From: Hypsibius dujardini
Taxonomy: Eukaryota > Tardigrada > Eutardigrada > Parachela > Hypsibiidae
Direction of reading: 5' to 3'
Assembly: GCA_001579985.1 (NCBI GenBank)
Contig: LRSR01001061.1
Location: forward strand, 1-42,194
Length of the DNA stretch: 42,194 nucleotides
Under the pieces are notes generated by a model, which did no database searches, was not told the DNA's origin, and saw only the letters and a program-made list of their open reading frames with translations. A program made the position numbers and the translations under genes. Each line of letters begins with the position of its first letter. Within the stretch, counting starts at the first letter, position 1. Positions 42,120 to 42,194 of the stretch are shown piece after piece.

Positions 42120-42194
42120 GTAAGTTAAGAAGCCGTTTATTTGTCTTACTTGGTTTCATGGTTCCGCTTCCTTGCTGACCAGCTATTCTCTGTT

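Overview
This is eukaryotic nuclear DNA from a compact, intron-rich animal genome. Every clear gene is split by short GT-AG introns, mostly 50-500 bp. Metazoan families are present (ILK, PXK, a SUN protein, an aminergic-type GPCR, an AP-1 sigma subunit). The spaces between genes are packed with short foldback DNA elements and simple repeats. A small ecdysozoan, most likely a tardigrade, is my best guess, but the sequence alone does not prove it. I saw no operons, rRNA, tRNA, CRISPR, LTR or virus-like elements.

Layout. 0.5-2.4 kb holds two decayed copies of an unrecognised secreted-type module. 2.55-2.77 kb is a hAT-type MITE with a perfect 8-bp target duplication. 3.7-5.1 kb (+) is a GPCR with a non-canonical DRY motif. 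5.6-8.6 kb (-) is integrin-linked kinase, divergent from the AP-1 sigma subunit (+, 9.1-10.4 kb). 11.4-12.3 kb (-) is a probable CIMIP2/FAM166-type protein. 13.4-15.2 kb (-) is a small, probably GPI-anchored secreted protein. An epsin (+, 17.0-18.4 kb) and a LAPTM-like membrane protein (-, 18.6-20.2 kb) converge. 21.3-23.2 kb (+) is a TIS11-type double CCCH protein, 25.1-26.1 kb (+) a chromodomain protein, 27.2-28.8 kb (+) a SUN-domain protein. 30.0-33.7 kb (-) is PXK/Slob-like. 34.9-37.6 kb (-) is succinyl-CoA ligase alpha, divergent from methylsterol monooxygenase (+, 38.1-39.7 kb). NHLRC2 (+) begins at 40.7 kb and runs off the right edge.

The genes do not form one pathway. Loose links exist: AP-1 sigma, epsin, LAPTM-like and PXK are all endosome/TGN proteins; SUCLG1 is mitochondrial and MSMO1 is in the ER. 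The most unusual property of the window is about twenty short inverted-repeat elements. Most have ends of the form TAC...GTA, and many sit inside introns. One family recurs six times with CACGTG cores near its tips, and one element forms part of the 5' splice site of the methylsterol monooxygenase gene.

Exon coordinates were worked out by hand from splice signals, reading phase and family resemblance. Internal exons of ILK, SUCLG1, MSMO1, AP1S, PXK and NHLRC2 are well constrained. The 3' end of PXK, the 5' ends of several genes and the two modules at the left edge are not.
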